64,000 bases of DNA from Timema cristinae (GCA_039000515.1 JBCFYV010000221.1:62001-126000), one strand, 5' to 3'; counted from the stretch's first letter, positions 1 to 11,999 are shown. The notes: a model not told the origin generated them from the sequence alone. Program-made: numbers and translations.

Positions 1-401
1 ACTCACACCCTCCTCGGGGGGTGACAAGTGAAGAACGTTTTCCTGCGAATTAGCCGGTTGGCTCTGCTCCCCTAGACGTGAGAGAGCTTTAACTCAGGAA
101 GTTAACATCTGTTTCGCTTTTGAACGTCTCAGGAAGTTAACATCTGTTTCGCTTTGAACTTGACAGAGATTCATTTTGAAAGTAAATGGTCTGTGAGAAT
201 TTTACAAGAGGGGACTTAAGTAAATGACTCAAAACTTCTCACGCTCTAAAGAGGGAGGGGCTAAGCGACTCCAAACCCCTTTTCGCCCGCCTCCTGAAGA
301 GGGGAGTAGAAGTTTGCAACCTTTACTTCTTATATTGAGTTACCCCTTTAAGTAGAATTCATTATCTTTTAATCTTTATATTCTAAACAACATTATCAAG
401 A
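1..401. other. Leader region with a 34-bp direct repeat
   Basis: No gene is recognised. A segment of about 31 bp starting tcaggaagttaacatctg occurs at 95-125 and again at 129-159, a tandem duplication with a 34-bp period. The rest is moderately GC-rich and leads into the small ORF at 402. It could be the upstream region of the polymerase-associated element, but no clear TATA box or terminal inverted repeat is visible. Confidence 0.4.
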
Positions 402-668
402 ATGTCTAGTGAATACTCAGCAGCGCTTTTGTCAGCAATCGACTCGAGTGAGATAGTGTCAAGGAAGCTGACAGATTTAGAGATAGGTCATGGTTATTAT
501 ATCATTAATATAAAAGGGGTGACAACTAGATACGGACGCAGAGTTCTCGCCTTGTTGGAGAACAAATATAACGTGTGGTTACCGACGCGTTTTTCTCTAC
601 TCACCGACGCCCAGCTGAAGGAGCTCTCCAAAGCCGACTTACTGCTAGTGTACCAGGGCATTTCCTAA
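402..668 (+). CDS. Small conserved-looking ORF beside a PolB element (function unknown)
   Basis: This 88-residue ORF starts at an ATG, has balanced amino-acid composition and no low-complexity tract. It contains the stretch TRYGRRVLALLENKYNVWLP followed by a hydrophobic LLLVY. It lies just upstream of a broken protein-primed DNA polymerase gene on the same strand, so it is plausibly an accessory protein of that element. Past the stop at 666-668 the reading resumes as ALISFEG up to a gtacg donor-like site near 696, so the stop may be a mutation or sequencing error and the true exon may end at about 695. No domain is recognised; seeing it as a companion gene is inference from position. Confidence 0.5.
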   Translation: MSSEYSAALLSAIDSSEIVSRKLTDLEIGHGYYIINIKGVTTRYGRRVLALLENKYNVWLPTRFSLLTDAQLKELSKADLLLVYQGIS

Positions 669-771
669 AACAGCAAGACGGCGCTCATAAGCTTCGAAGG
701 TACGTTTATTACAACCATTTCTAGGATTAATCAAATCAATCTAAATATGTTTTTTTTTTTCAGTTAGGATG

Positions 772-3456
772 AGTGTCAATTGTATAACTGTTGATAGGCT
801 GCCGACGTGAATATATTTTTGAAAGACCAGCAAAGCTTGTGATATTCAATTGTAGGTTGTCACGTGAATATATTTTAAAAGACAAAAAAGCATGTCATTG
901 TGTCAATTGATAACTTTTTGATAGGTTTCAACGTGAATAATTTTGAAAGACGGCAAAGCTTGTGATCGTGTCAATTGGAAATTTTTGATATTGGGCACAA
1001 AATATTTTTAAAGATCAACTAAAGCTTGTGATCGTGTCATTGATAACTTGTTATAGGTTGCAACGTGAATATATTTTGAAGATCGACAAAACTTGGATCG
1101 TGTCAATTGTATAACTTGTTGATAATTGTGAACATGAAATATTTTGAAAAAACAAAAAGGGCTTGTGATCACAATTTAAAAATTTGGGTTGAAAAGTGTC
1201 AACTGAATATATTTTGAAAGATCACAAAGCTTGCGATCGTACAATTGTAGTTGTTCAACGTGAATATATTTTTGAAATATTAACAAAGCTTGTGACATGC
1301 AATTATTGTCAACGTGAATATTTTTTTTGAAAGATCACAAAGCTGCATGTGTCAATTGTATAACTTTGAAAGGTTGTCACATAATATATTTTGAAAGATC
1401 AATAAGCTTGTGCATTCAATTATAACTTGTTGAAATTGCAAAAATGAAATATTTTTTAAAGATCACCAAAGCTTGCGATCATTCAATTGATAACTTGTTG
1501 TAGGTTGTCAACGTAAATATATTTTTGAAAGATCATCAACGCTTGGATCATTCAATTTTGGTTGTCCACGGAATAATATTTGAAAGATCAAAAAAAAAGC
1601 TTCCGATCGTTACAATTGTATTGTCAACGTGACTATATTTTGAAGATCACAACGCTTGTGACATGTCAATTGTATAACTTGTGATAATTTGTCAACGAAT
1701 AATTTTTTGAAAGATCGCAACGCTTTTTGACGTGTCAATGTAGGTTGCCAACGTGAAAAATATTTTTGAAAGATCAACAAAGCTTGCTTTGTGTAAATTT
1801 TGTAAAACCCTTGTTGAAGTTTCAACATGAATATATTTTTGAAAGATAAACAAAGCTGTGATCATGTCAATTTATAACTTGTTGATAATTGTCAACATGA
1901 ATATATTTTAAAAGATCAAAAAGCTTGCGATCGTTAAAAATGTAGTTGTAAACGTGAATAATTTTTGAAATATTAACAAAGCTTGATCATGTTATTTGGT
2001 TTGTCAACGTAATTATTTTGAAAGATCAACAAACTTGTCATTGTGTCAATTGAAACTTGTGATAGGTTTGCCCACATGAATATTTTTTTAAAAGATCAAT
2101 AAAGCTTGGATCATTTCAATGTATAACTTTTGATTAGTTGAAAAACATGATTAATTTTTTAAAGATCACAAGCTTGCATAAAATCAATTAAAATAACTTT
2201 GATAGGTTGTCAACGAATATTTTGAAAGATCATAAAAACGCTTTAAACAGTCTTTGTAGTTTCCAGGGTGAATAAAATTTTGAAAGATCAACAAAGTTTG
2301 CGATCGTTACAATTGTAGTTGTTCAACGTGACAAAATTTTAAGATCACAACGCTTGTACAAGTCAATTGTATAACTTGTTGATAAGTTTCAACGGAAATA
2401 TTTTTTGAAAGAATAAAAAACCTTTTTTTGATCAATTGTATAACTGTTGATAGGCTGCCGACGTGAAATATATTTTTTGAAAGACCAGCAAAGCTTGTGA
2501 TCATGTCAATTGTAAGGTATTGTCAAAGTGAATATATTTTTGAAAGATCAACAAAGCTTGTCATTGTCAATTGTATAACTTGTTGATAAGTTGTCAACGT
2601 GAATATATTTTTGAAAGATCGGCAAAGCTTGTGATCGTGTCAATTGTATAACTTGTTGATAAGTTGTCAACATGAATATATTTTTGAAAGATCAACAAAG
2701 CTTGTATCGTGTCAATTGTATAACTTGTTGATAGGTTGTCAACTAAATATATTTTTGAAAGTCACAAAGCTTGTGATCGTGTCAATTGTATAACTTATTG
2801 ATAAGTTGTCAACATGAATATATTTTGAAAGATCAACAAAGCTTGTGATCATGTCAATTGTATAACTTGTTGATAAGTTGTCAACATGAATATATTTTTG
2901 AAAGATCAACAAGCTTGCGATCTTACAATTGTATAACTTGTTGATAAGTTATCAACATGAATATATTTTTGAAAGATCAACAAAGCTTGCATCGTTACAA
3001 TTGTAGGTTGTCAACGTGAATATATATTTGAAAGATCAGCAACGCTTGTGATCATGTCAATTGTATAACATTGTTGAAAGTTGTCAACGTGAATATATTT
3101 TTGAAAGATCAACAAAGCTTGATCATGTTCAATTGTATAACTTGTTGATTAGTTGTCAACGTGACTAATTTTTGAAAGATCAGCAACGCTTGTGATCATG
3201 TCAATTGTATAACTTGTTGATAGGTTGTCAACGTGATATATTTTGAAAGATCAGCAACGCTTGTGATTCATTGTTCAATGAAATATATTTTTTGAAAGAT
3301 CAACAAAGCTTGCGATCGTACAATTGTATAAATTGTTGATAGGTTGTCAACGTGAAAATATTTTTGAAAGATCAGCAACGCTTGTGATCATGTCAATTGT
3401 ATAACTTGTTGAGAGTTGTCCAACATGAATATATTTTGAAAGATCAACAAAGCTTT
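772..3456 (+). repeat. Minisatellite array, ~73-bp unit, about 35 copies
   Basis: The unit contains caattgtataacttgttgat, then a gttgtcaacgtgaatat block, then tttttgaaagatc and aacaaagcttgtgatcgtgt, about 73 bp in all. A shorter class of about 59-60 bp lacks the taacttgttgata segment (for example near 1,610, 3,000 and 3,270). Units at 2,500-3,450 are clean; those at 800-2,480 carry many single-base losses, consistent with older copies or poor consensus. The array lies between a donor-like site at ~696 and an acceptor-like site at ~3,510, so it may be intronic. Confidence 0.95.
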
Positions 3457-3510
3457 TTTATATCATGCTTCATGAACAGCTAACTAGATGTCCCTGTTTG
3501 TTTTTTATAG

Positions 3511-6370
3511 CTGTCTCAGAGCCGCTCGAAGAGATTATAGAGCAAGCTGGCCAGTAATGAAGAAGATAATACTGAGGAAGAGAGTAGGCCTGTTTAGAGC
3601 ATAGTGCACCCAAACATTAAAGAACCACCGGCAAAACGAGTGCGCTTGTCACCTCCTATCATGTATCTCGGCAAACTAATGGGAATAGGGTGTATACTCT
3701 CGCGGATCTAGACGCTAATGAACAACTTTTAATTAGATACTTGAAACATGACGTTGCACTTCGCGAAGGGAAGGTGTATAATGCTTACCTTGAACATATA
3801 CCTGGCCAGATTAAGACCTCGAGCGTACTATATCGGACCATGACAATATAGACACACATATCCAAAGACTTTGACCTTATCACGAAACTTAGGTACAGGA
3901 TTTACTCAGTTTAGGCTTTACCTGGAGCCACTAGGACTTTCTATTAAACTTATTGAACAAGCATACGCCCGACGTATAAAGACATACTCAATCAGTTATG
4001 AACTACCCTATAAGGATCCCGTACAGTTTCTCGTTGCGTGCGGAGATATTTATGTAAAGACTGTAGAAAAAGAATCAAACACGAACGGCCCGATAAAGGT
4101 AAATTGTAGCCTCATTTGCGAGTTTAAGCATCCTACTGATGGTAGAATTGAAAAGGGTTATTTCAATTCTTCTCTATACAATATATTTAACCCTTTAAAC
4201 TTGGAGTAGATATACGAGAATAACGTGGTCTTCCCACTCCTTGCTCAGATTGAGGGCTTTGTTTCTAAAGACTCGGGTGGATATACAACGGTACTTTGGG
4301 AAAATAAGAGTAAATTTCTCAAAAAACTCAGCTTTCTCGATCGGCCCCCCACGTTCAAATCCCTGAAACTATAGCTAGACGTAAAGCACTGATAAATGTT
4401 CAAGCTGAAGAAGGACTTTGCTTCCCCGTATCCGTATTGGCGTGCCTCTTTGAGCCGACAGGGAAAGCTCAGCGTTTATCATCTTATCCTAATTTTAGAG
4501 CCCGTGTTGAATCTAGATGGGATCCCGCTTCCGTTCGAAATGAGATATATTTAACGCTTCGAAAGGCTTAACGATATATCTGTTAATATGTACACTGCAA
4601 AACACGAAGGTAGTTACTCTTATATGGACACTGCAGACAACTCTAAAAAGCTAGTGATCGTTCCCGTGCATGTCAGTGCTAAAGAGCGTGCTAGACATGT
4701 TCATTTATTCATTATAAAAGTACATGGGACGGAAAATTATCATTTCAGGCAATCAAAATCTGTCACGGTTAATAAACCTCCAACTAACGCCAACGTCTAA
4801 CGTAGGACTAGGTATTTTTGTGACCGTTGTTTGAGCTCTTTCTGACTGAAAATAAACTTGAAAAACATAAAGAAACGTGTTAAAAATTTGGAGGGGTAAG
4901 GATACATTCCCTCAAGGGGAAAATAAATTCCTGGCGTTCTCACAGTATAAACAACAGGAGAAAACAGATTTATCGTGTACGCTGACTTGGAGAGTTTACT
5001 CGTGCCTATAGAAACGTGTGATCCTGACACGACATTTTCTTAAAACTGAGAATGTGCAGAGTCATGTAGCGTATTCTGTAGGCATGTACACTAAATGCAT
5101 TTTTGATGATAATCTCTCGGAGTACCGACACTTCACGGGAAAAGATTGTAGAGATCAATTTGTTTGAAGCTCTCGTAGATACGGCAAAGCGCGTACTAGA
5201 TTATTATAGTACTGTAGTTCAATGACCCGCTAACACCTGCTCAAAGAGATGCTCACAATACGGCTACTCATTGTCATATTTGTGAAAAACCCTGCGCGAA
5301 TGATGATATCCGCGTTATGGATCATTGTCACTTGACAGGACTTTATGTGGTAGCAGTCACGCAGGGTGTAATATTAATTACAAGAACCCTAGTCATCTGA
5401 GTGTGGTTATCCATAACGCGCGTTGCTACGATAATTTTTTCCTTCTCGAATCACTTGTCGAACGTAGAGAAACTGATCCGTTCACAGGGAGAGCGTTCTT
5501 GTCAATCCAGGAAAGTTAAGGTTATTGGAGAGACTATGGGAAGATTCAAAGTTATCATGAAGTATATTCGGCACGGGTTTCGAGGGATCGCAATTAAAAT
5601 TATAGATAGTTTCAGTTTTCTATGTACCTCCCTATAGAAATGCGTATCTTACCTCGAACCTGAGCAGCTTAAAATCTTACTTTGATATGCCAATTTATGC
5701 GGGATTCGCCATTTGGAAATCTCGAAAGTAGTCATGTACGGTCTACATTACCAGGTCATGGTTCCTGCCTTCCCTCCAGTACGTTAAAACTCCAACATAC
5801 AGATACAGACTCACTTTCTACTACATGACTGTTGAGGATGCGTACCAGAGACTTATCCCGTTAGCTAATGACTACCTGGACACCCCACTTACGGACAAGA
5901 CAATGTTTACGCATGCCCGTAGTAAATAAAGGGGTGCTCGGTAAACTAAAAGACGAGACTCGAGGTCGGATCACACCGAGTTCATAGTTTACGCCCTAAA
6001 CTCTATTCATTTGCGGTGCAAGGAGGTGGTGAGACGCTCAAGGCTAAAGGTGTCAAGAGTACGCGTTAAGAACGCTCTCTTTAGAGGACTATCGTAATTG
6101 TTTTGACTAATGAAACGGTAGTCATGAGAGAAGCTCGTTCAATAAGAGCTGTAGGATTCAAACTTTACACACAAAAATTCAATCGGTTGCACTATGCTCT
6201 ATCGACGACAAACGACACATGTTACCTGGATCAGTCAGAACTCTACCTTGGGTCATTACTCTTATAAGCGAGCAACCAACTACTTCCTTCCAAGAGACCT
6301 CGATTGAAGCCGGACCATCATGTCTATAGTGCAAGTGCGTGTGTCAGTGGTGATCTACAACTTTATCCAG
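3511..6370 (+). pseudogene. Protein-primed family B DNA polymerase (Polinton/adintovirus type), degraded
   Basis: This is a remnant of a replicative DNA polymerase like those of Polinton/Maverick and adintovirus-like elements. Visible in order over several frames: a conserved-looking N-terminal block (3,871-4,209); a second block (4,588-4,800) in the same frame but beyond three stops; a FCDRC zinc motif near 4,815; the exonuclease I motif YADLES (4,978-4,995); a Cys/His insertion with HCHICEKP (5,269-5,292) and MDHCHLTG (5,317-5,340), typical of this family; the IHNARCYDN block after a frameshift; and palm motif C as TDTDS (5,799-5,813), then KGVLGKLKDETRG in shifted form. Only about 150 bp separate the mid-domain from motif C, so the region that should hold palm motifs A and B is missing. 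The gene cannot be functional. A free virus copy and a mobile element remnant cannot be told apart here. Confidence 0.85.
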
Positions 6371-7230
6371 TACAAGTGAACAGGCATCTACTAACCCTCA
6401 TGTATCTATAGTGTAAGTGAATAATTAATGTCAATGTATAAAACTAGAAAAAAATGTTAGTGCTTTAAAAAAGACTTGGGAAAAATATTCACGTTCTATA
6501 ACTTAACTGAAGAAAAAAATAAAATAAACTAATTTAGTGCATATTTGTTTTTTCAGTGTACGCATGTTTTAATTAATGTCACTAGAAAAAAGATAGTGCT
6601 TTTAAAAAAGAATTTGGGAGAAAAAAAACTCATGTTCTATAACCCCCATGTCTCTATAGTGTAAGTGAAAAAATTAATGTCAATGTATAAGAACTATAAA
6701 AAAATGTTTGTGCTTTTAAAAAGACTTGAAAATAATTCATGTTCTATAACCAAGTGAACCCATCCTAACCCTCTTTGGCTCTATATGTAGTGATAATTAA
6801 TGTCAAATGTATAAGAACTTAAAAAGAATTAGATACTTTAAAAAAAAGACTTGAGAAAATATATCCATATCTGTTTAAAAAAAGTATTTCCCTCTCCCTC
6901 TTGATACATTCATAATTTCGATCTCTTAAAAAAGAATTGAATAGAAAAAAATTCATGTCATAACCTCCCATTCTCTTAGAGTAAAGTGATAACAATAAGT
7001 CAATAGTTAAACGAGAAAAACATAGTGCTTTTAAGAAGACTTGGAAATATTCAGGGTTCATAACCAAGTGAACAGGCATCTACAAAACCCCTCATGGCCT
7101 ATAGTGTAAGTGAATAATAATGTCAATGAATAAGACTAGAAAAAAGTTGGTGCTTTAAAAAAAGACTTGAGAAAATATATTCATACTGTTTAAAAAAAGT
7201 ATTCCCTCTCCCTCTTATAATACATTCAGT
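6317..7230 (+). repeat. Degenerate tandem array at the 3' end of the polymerase gene
   Basis: A block with aagtgaacaggcatctac, aaccctcatg, tatagtgtaagtgaat, taatgtcaatgtataa, a tagtgctttt run and aagacttg(a/g)gaaaatatt recurs from about 6,380, 6,640, 6,750, 6,960 and 7,060. Copies differ by indels and partial deletions, and two copies end in a ccctctccctctt segment. The first unit overlaps the last readable polymerase sequence (tctatagtgcaagtg near 6,325), suggesting the array grew out of the gene's 3' end. Confidence 0.75.
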
Positions 7231-7377
7231 TTTGGTTCGAATTCTCATAAACATGATAAATTTAAAACAATACGCGATAGGGAAAACATTTACCTTTGGC
7301 CTATAAATAATAAAAAACCATAGGTTTCAGGAGTATTCACGCTCTCGTCCCTACACAAATATGAACTCCAAGTACAG

Positions 7378-9315
7378 TATGGTACAATAACCTGGACCTC
7401 TCAGAGAACATCTGGTAAAATAACATAAGGTGACAGTCGGGATTAGAACCTAGACCTCTCAGAGAATGGTCTGGTACAATAATCTGGACCTCTCAAGAAC
7501 AGTCTGGTACAATAACCTGGACCTCTCAGAGTACAGTCTGGTACAAACCTGGACCTCTCAGAGAACGGTCTGGTACAATAACATAAGGTGACAGTCGGGA
7601 TTAGAAGCTGGGTCTCCCAGAGTTCAGTCTGGTACAATAACCAGCTACAGTCAGGGTTACAACCCCAGACCTCTCAGATAACAGTCTGTACAATAACCTG
7701 GGTACTACCCATGAGTTCAGTCTGGTACAAAAAAAAAAAAAATAACCTGGACCTCCTCAGAGTACAGTCTGGTACAATAACCTGGACCCTCAGAGAACAT
7801 TCTGGTACAATAACATAAGTGACAGTCGGATTAGAACTTGGACCTCCAGAGTACAGTCTGTACAATAACATAAGGTGACAGTCGGGATTAGAAGCTGGCC
7901 TCCCAGAGTACAGTCTGGTACAATAACCTGGACCTCTCGAGAACAGTCTGACAATAACATAAGGTGACATTCGGGATTAGAAGCTGGCCTCACAGAGTAA
8001 TCTGGTACAATAATCCTGGACCTCTCAGAGTACAGCCTGGTACAATAACCTGACCTCTCAGAGTACAGTCTGGTCAATAACCTGGACCTCTCAGAGAACA
8101 GTCTGGTACAATAACAATAAGGTGACAGTCGGATTAGAACTTGACCTCTCAGAGAACGTCTGGTAATAATAACATAAGGTGACAGTCGGATTAAAGCTGG
8201 GCCTCCCAGAGTACAGTCTGTACAATAACCAGCTACAGTCAGGGTTACAACCCCGGACCTCTCAGAAGAACAGTCTGATACAATAACCAGCTACATCAGG
8301 GTTACAACCCCGACCCTACAAAGAACATTTGATACAATAACCAGCTACAGTCAGGTTAAAACTGCCCTCTTCAAGAACAGTCTGATACAATTACCGCTAC
8401 AGTCAGGGTTACAACCCCGGACCTCTCAGAGAACAGTCTGGTACAATAACAAGTGACTTCAGTAAATCTGGACATAACAAGAGTACAGTCTGGTACAATT
8501 GGACCTCTCAGAGATACAGTCTGGTACAATAACATAAGGTAGTATTCGTATTAAATGGCTCTCCGAAGTACAGTCTGGTACAATAACCTGGACTCTCAGA
8601 GACAGTCGTATAAAAATAACAATACAGTCGGTTACAACGGACCTTCAGAAAGCTGGTACAACTACCGGAAGTAACGTCAGGTTACAATAACCTGACCTCT
8701 CAGAGAACAGTCTGTACAATAACCATAAGGTGACGTTCAGATAGAAACTGGACCTCTGAACCTAATAACATAAGGTGACAGTCGGGATTAGAACTGGACC
8801 TCTCAGAGTACAGTCTGGTACAATAACATAAGGTGTCATTCGGGATTAGAAGCTGGAGCCTCCCAAGTACATTTTGGTACAATAACCTGGACCTCCAGGA
8901 AGTCTGACAATAACAAAGGTACATCGGATAGAACTGGACCTCTCAGATACAGTCTGGTACAATAACCTGGACCTCCCAGAGTACGTCTGGTACAATAACC
9001 TGGACCTCTCAGAGAACAGTCTGACAATAACATAAGTGACAGTCGGATTAAACTTGGACCTCTCAGGTACAGTCTGTACAATAACATAAGGTGTACATTC
9101 GGATTAGACAGGCCTCCCCGAGTCTCTGGTACAATAACCTGACCTCTCAGAAACGGTCAGATTAGAAAACCTGACCCTCTCGAAGTACAGTCAGGTACAA
9201 TAACCTCGGACCTCTCAGAGTACAGTTTGCTACATAACATAAGGTAACAGTCGAGTTTACAACCTGGGACTCTCGTGACGGTCTGATACAATAACCATTT
9301 ACAGTCTGGTTACAA
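7378..9315 (+). repeat. Composite minisatellite, ~34-bp and ~64-bp units
   Basis: The short unit is ctggtacaataacctggacc followed by tctcagagaacagt, about 34 bp. A longer unit replaces the middle with acataaggtgacagtcggga and ttagaagctgg, and a third variant carries accagctacagtcagggtta. The unit types alternate irregularly over about 1.9 kb with many small indels. Apparent minus-strand peptides rich in Leu, Tyr, Arg and Gly here are translations of the repeat, not genes. Confidence 0.95.
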
Positions 9316-9880
9316 CCAAGCTTGAAAACATTTTTTACCAATATAAAAACCAAGTATAGAGATGTATTCATATCAAATCAGCACAAGATGGTACATAGCC
9401 TTTAGCCTATTAAATGGATCACTTTAATAATAAAGTCATGGGTACACTTGCATCACATGCACCCTACGTCCTACCTTTTTATAGATTAAAGAAAACAAAG
9501 TTTATCGTTAATCTTTTTATTTAAAAAGAGCTCGTACATTTAAGAAGATAACGTTAAAAAGTCTGCCTTATACAGTAATAATCGCTAAAAAGTTTACCTC
9601 ATTATTAGACTTATACATTACAAGCAACTGTGAAAAAGTTTTTTTTTTTAAGTGTTCACTCAACCCGTCTTGCAGCTTCTTTATCGTAGGCTCCTCGTTC
9701 GTTTCCTCAAAGTTTTACTCTTCTTTCCACGCGAACGTTTAGAAGCGTCAGTAGTTTTCTTCCTCCGTTGACCGTGTCAACCTCGTCTTGACCCACAGAA
9801 GCATGATAACTTATTGAAATCAATGCACTCTTTATACTCGTTATCAAGACTATCATATGAAGCAAAGCTGGAATAACCGA
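9316..9880. other. Unassigned spacer with a short basic coding-like stretch on minus
   Basis: Mostly AT-rich, with no confident gene. The minus strand of 9,640-9,800 reads in mixed frames as a Lys/Arg-rich stretch (for example KRSRGKKSKT) with acidic runs. This resembles the basic tails of DNA-binding or minor capsid proteins, but it is too short and broken to assign. Confidence 0.3.
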
Positions 9881-9894
9881 ACTCGTATCGTTCC

Positions 9895-10245
9895 AGTAAC
9901 GGGGTTCGAATCTGACTCAAACGTATTTACAGCTCTGGATAATTCAACAATGAGAGAAAAAATTATGGAAATGTTTAAAACCTTCGCTCGGGTTTTATTA
10001 TTAAAGTAAAAAAATGTTTTCCAATCCCGTTTTTTTTAAATTTTATTACATCATCATGGTTAAGGAAGCTACTCTCACCGTAAACTAGACTAACGATAAC
10101 GAGGTTCGAATCTGACTCAGACGTATTACAGCTCTGGATAATTCAACAATGAGAGAGAAAAAACCTTTCGCTTGGTTTTTATTATTAAAGGTAAAAAAAT
10201 GTTTTCCAATCCCATTTTTTATTACATCATCATTACGCATGACGA
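9895..10245 (+). repeat. Two direct copies of a ~150-190-bp sequence
   Basis: The sequence beginning ggttcgaatctgactca, continuing acagctctggataattcaac and ending in aaaaatgttttccaatccc and attacatcatcat occurs at about 9,899-10,060 and 10,100-10,236. The ggttcgaatc core is like a tRNA B box, so the unit may derive from a tRNA-related SINE. A shorter repeat follows: gggatgctatgtacc appears at 10,267-10,281 and, as agggatgctatgtacc, at 10,320. Confidence 0.8.
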
Positions 10246-10435
10246 GAGTGTACCCATATCACTCCTGGGATGCTATGTACCATCATGCGTACCCACACTT
10301 TATGATTTAAGGTGGTCCCAGGGATGCTATGTACCGTCATTTGTACATGATGAGAGTGTACCTGAAGATACATCTCCTGTTATTCGCAACGTTTAGACTA
10401 ATGAAATGAGGATAAATAAGATTTAGTAAGTAACA

Positions 10436-11930
10436 CCCGTATTAGCCGAACAGGAGGGCGTGGAAAAAAACAAACACTTCATCTTCCGATATGTTTTGTG
10501 TACCGTATGTAAAATCATCCTGGAAGTGAACCCTCATTTGTTTGGGAGGGAGGATGGAAAAAACAAACACATCATCGAACCCGCATTTGGAGTTGGATAA
10601 CCGACCTCAGTCACCCCTGTAAAAATTTCGAACCTCGATCTCATCGTTTTTTTTAGGTTTTGGGAAATTTCCCCGAATAATTTTTAAGAATTGGGGATGG
10701 AACCCCTATATTTGCTTGGAGGAGAGTGGAAAACCAACCCTCAGTTCACCATGCCTAGATTCGAACCTCGATCTCCCTACGGGAACCTACATTTGCTGAG
10801 GGAGAGTGGAAAAACCGACCCTCAGTTCACCCCGCCAAGATTCGAACCTGGGTATCCGAATGTACCGTGAGTAAAATCGTTTTTTCCTGGAAGGGGACCT
10901 GCATTGCTTGGAGAGAGGATGGAAAAAACAAACACATCATCATCCATATGTTTTGGTACCGTATGTAAAAACATCCTGGAATTGAACCCTCATTTGCTTG
11001 GAGGGAGGGTGAAAAAACAAACACATCATCGAACCTGCATTTGAGAGTGGAAAACCGACCCTCAGTTCACCCGACCGGATTATGAACCTCGAATCCCCCC
11101 TACGCTAATGGATTAGGAACCTACATTTGGAGAGTGGAAAAACCAGCTCTCAGTTCGCCCAACCGGATTCGAACCTCGATCTCCCCCCTACGCTAATGGA
11201 TTAGGAACCTACATTTGGAGAGTGAAAACCGACCCTCAGTTCACCTGACCAAGATTCGAACCTGGATCTCCTCTTTTTAATTCTGATACGAATTTTGAAT
11301 ATATAATGTAACATGAAGTGGAATGTACAGTAGGGAATTGGACTACATTATCTAATTTGAATTCCTGAAATGTAGATGAATAAGATTTAATTTTTTTAAG
11401 TAAGTACCCCGTATTAGCTGAACCCGCATTTGCTTGGAGGAGAGTTAATGAAATAAGTAAGATACAACCCGTATTAGCCGAACCTGCATTGCTTGGAGGG
11501 AGGGTGGAAAAACAAACACATCATCTTCCGATATGTTTTGTGTACCGTATGTAAAATCATCCTGGAAGTGAACCCTCATTTGCTTGGAGGGAGGATGGAA
11601 AAAACAAACACATCATCGAACTCGCATTTGGAGAGTGGAACGCCTCAGTTCACCCACCGGGATTAGAACCTCGATCCCCCTACGCTAATGATTAGGAACC
11701 TACATTTGCTTGAAGGAGAGCGGAAAAACCAGCTCTCAGTTCACCTGCCAAGATTCGAACCTCGATCTTAGGAATCAGGAACTACATTTGCTTGAGGGAG
11801 AGTGGAAAACCGACCCTCAGTTCACCTGACCAAGATTCGAACCTGGATCTCCTCTTTTTTAATTCTGATACGAATTTTGAATATATAATGTAACATGAAG
11901 TAGAATGTACAGTATGGGATTGGAGGAGGG
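10436..11930 (-). repeat. Tandem and higher-order array derived from a tRNA-SINE body
   Basis: Recurring blocks are gaaccctcatttgcttggag, a gagagtggaaaaaccgaccc segment, ctcagttcacccgaccaaga, ttcgaacctcgatctcc and cgctaatggattaggaac. The same blocks occur, in the same orientation and once only, in the SINE at 53,197-53,461 (-), including its B-box region gattcgaac. A higher-order period is visible: the segment with attctgatacgaattttgaa and tatataatgtaacatgaag recurs about 575 bp apart (from 11,278 and 11,856), and the block with tccgatatgttttgtgtacc recurs at 10,485 and 11,526. Confidence 0.85.
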
Positions 11931-11949
11931 CGCGTTCCCCCTCCTCCAT

Positions 11950-11999
11950 CCCGAGCGTATAAAGCGGATGTGAGGCGGGGAGACGTATCTCATTCAACA
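11950..11999 (+). promoter_or_regulatory. Candidate TATA/Inr core promoter
   Basis: A TATAAAG box (about 11,957) follows a cgagcg context. About 30 bp downstream is an arthropod initiator-like tctcattcaa, then an ATG. The spacing fits an RNA polymerase II core promoter for the GC-richer stretch that follows. The evidence is motif and spacing only. Confidence 0.4.

Noticed and set aside
772..9315. CRISPR-like arrays
   Set aside because: The units are contiguous tandem repeats without unique spacers, and the setting is a eukaryotic genome with LINEs, SINEs and introns.
7443..9371. Several minus-strand ORFs with YCTRLYSERS-like repeats in the 7.4-9.3 kb region
   Set aside because: They translate the minisatellite unit and change frame with each indel; no start, promoter or conserved end.
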